The translations under genes and the position numbers were made by a program. Below are positions 63,212 to 64,000 of a DNA stretch of 64,000 bases, piece by piece; positions within the stretch are counted from its first letter, which is position 1, and each line of letters starts with the position of its first letter. Below the pieces are notes generated by a model. The model was not told the DNA's origin. It searched no databases and was given only the letters and a program-made list of their open reading frames with translations. This DNA is from Burkholderia sp. 4M9327F10 (GTDB lineage: Bacteria; Pseudomonadota; Gammaproteobacteria; Burkholderiales; Burkholderiaceae): contig NZ_SCNV01000047.1 in the NCBI RefSeq assembly GCF_005503145.1, forward strand, positions 1 through 64,000. Direction: 5' to 3'.

Positions 63212-64000
63212 ATGTCGTCCCCCTCGCCCGCTACGCCACGCATTGCCATCGTCGGGAGCGGCTTTTCCGGCATCGGCATGGCAATCCGGCTCAGGCAGAT
63301 GGGCCTCGAATCGTTCACGATTTACGAGGCGGCGGGCGAAATTGGCGGCACGTGGCGGGACAACACCTATCCCGGCGCGGCCTGCGACGTGCCCTCGCAT
63401 CTATATTCGTTCTCGTTCGAGCCGAATCCCGGCTGGACGCGCGCCTACGGCCCGCAGGCTGAAATCTTCGCCTATCTGAAGCACTGTATCCGCAAGTACG
63501 GACTCGAACGCTTCGTGCGCTGCCATGCACGCATGAAAGCGGCACGCTTCGACGAGGCGCGCCAGGTGTGGCAACTCGAAATCGAGCATGGAGATAAAGC
63601 GCACCCGGCCCATGCCTCACCACTCTCAAGCGAGACGGTTGAAGCCGATATCGTCATCGCCGCGAGCGGCCCGCTGTCACGCCCGGCCCTGCCGCAGATC
63701 GCAGGGCTCGAACGCTTTGCAGGCAAGCTGTTCCACTCGGCGCGCTGGGACCATGACTACCCGCTCGAAGGCAAGCGCGTCGCGGTGATCGGCACCGGGG
63801 CGAGCGCCATCCAGTTCGTGCCAAAGATCCAGCCGCGTGTCGCACAGCTCACGCTGTTCCAGCGCACGGCGCCATGGATCATGCCGAGACCTGACAAACC
63901 GGTGAGCGCGAGAGCGCAATGGTGCTTCAAACACCTGCCGTTCACGCAGCGCCTCGTGCGCAACGCGATCTACTGGCAACTTGAATCGCGCGCCATTGGC
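63212..64000 (+). CDS. Flavin-dependent monooxygenase, Baeyer-Villiger type (partial)
   Basis: The first 263 codons of a flavoprotein; the gene runs off the window. The FAD motif IAIVGSGFSGIGMAIRLRQ (GxGxxG), the GGTWRDNTYPGAACDVPSHL block (EthA/BVMO-like), and the NADPH motif VAVIGTGASAIQ are visible. These enzymes insert oxygen into ketones or oxidise heteroatoms using NADPH. The start ATG 63212 has GGAG upstream. It is divergent from tetR. Confidence 0.92.
   Translation, partial: MSSPSPATPRIAIVGSGFSGIGMAIRLRQMGLESFTIYEAAGEIGGTWRDNTYPGAACDVPSHLYSFSFEPNPGWTRAYGPQAEIFAYLKHCIRKYGLERFVRCHARMKAARFDEARQVWQLEIEHGDKAHPAHASPLSSETVEADIVIAASGPLSRPALPQIAGLERFAGKLFHSARWDHDYPLEGKRVAVIGTGASAIQFVPKIQPRVAQLTLFQRTAPWIMPRPDKPVSARAQWCFKHLPFTQRLVRNAIYWQLESRAIG

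Overview
The window looks like a chromosomal segment of a high-GC betaproteobacterium, most likely Paraburkholderia or Burkholderia. The basis is the pair of DUF4148-type small secreted proteins, the kguEKTD-ptxS block, the prkA-yeaH-spoVR operon, MHS-type transporters and the dense packing of LysR, LacI, TetR and AraC regulators. The genus is an inference from gene content. No phage, insertion sequence, CRISPR array or replication origin is visible. The last gene, a flavin monooxygenase, runs off the right edge.

Layout. 1-1.1 kb: two small exported proteins closed by two terminators. 1.1-2.4 kb: alpha-ketoglutarate permease kgtP. 2.6-7.8 kb: prkA-yeaH-spoVR stress operon (minus strand). 8.4-11.4 kb: a 2-keto-4-pentenoate hydratase-like enzyme and a chemoreceptor with a sigma-28-like promoter. 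11.7-17.9 kb: a complete ribose-type uptake operon, rbsB-rbsA-rbsC-rbsR-rbsK, with a perfect LacI-family operator. 18.1-19.8 kb: corA and a lipoprotein. 19.8-25.7 kb: a patchy accessory stretch with a FitAB-like toxin-antitoxin pair, an orphan cydX, a frameshifted kinase, a saccharopine dehydrogenase-like enzyme, a VapBC-like pair, an Lrp regulator, a TPR-HEPN gene pair whose HEPN gene carries an in-frame stop, and a 3' fragment of tRNA-His. 25.7-29.2 kb: LysR, a Spy-like periplasmic protein, a PGDYG protein, a hypothetical protein and a YhfC-like membrane protein. 29.2-34.9 kb: 2-ketogluconate utilisation operon kguE-kguK-kguT-kguD-ptxS with a PtxS-type operator. 35.1-37.2 kb: divergent lysR and yeiH. 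37.4-42.5 kb: GST, ClC channel, small proteins, AraC, cupin. 42.5-47.6 kb: GNAT, ThiE-like protein, MHS transporter, PAS-LuxR regulator, an AT-richer stretch, and an unrecognised protein made of two internal repeats. 47.6-55.9 kb: LysR, then tetR divergent from a three-gene RND efflux operon. 56-58.5 kb: penicillin-binding protein 1A. 58.8-62.2 kb: small membrane protein, RHH-like protein, PspA and a TPR membrane protein. 62.3-64 kb: tetR divergent from the monooxygenase.

Two themes stand out. First, several regulatory circuits can be read directly, because perfect palindromes sit in the right intergenic places next to LacI, LysR and TetR genes. Second, short tandem repeats with 7, 9, 12 or 15 bp units recur. 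The clearest are ten copies of a 9-mer inside kguE, six copies of another 9-mer after the AraC gene, and six 7-mers exactly between the MHS transporter stop and the ThiE-like start. The best candidates for undescribed biology are the two-repeat protein at 46984-47490 and the TPR-HEPN pair beside the tRNA-His fragment.
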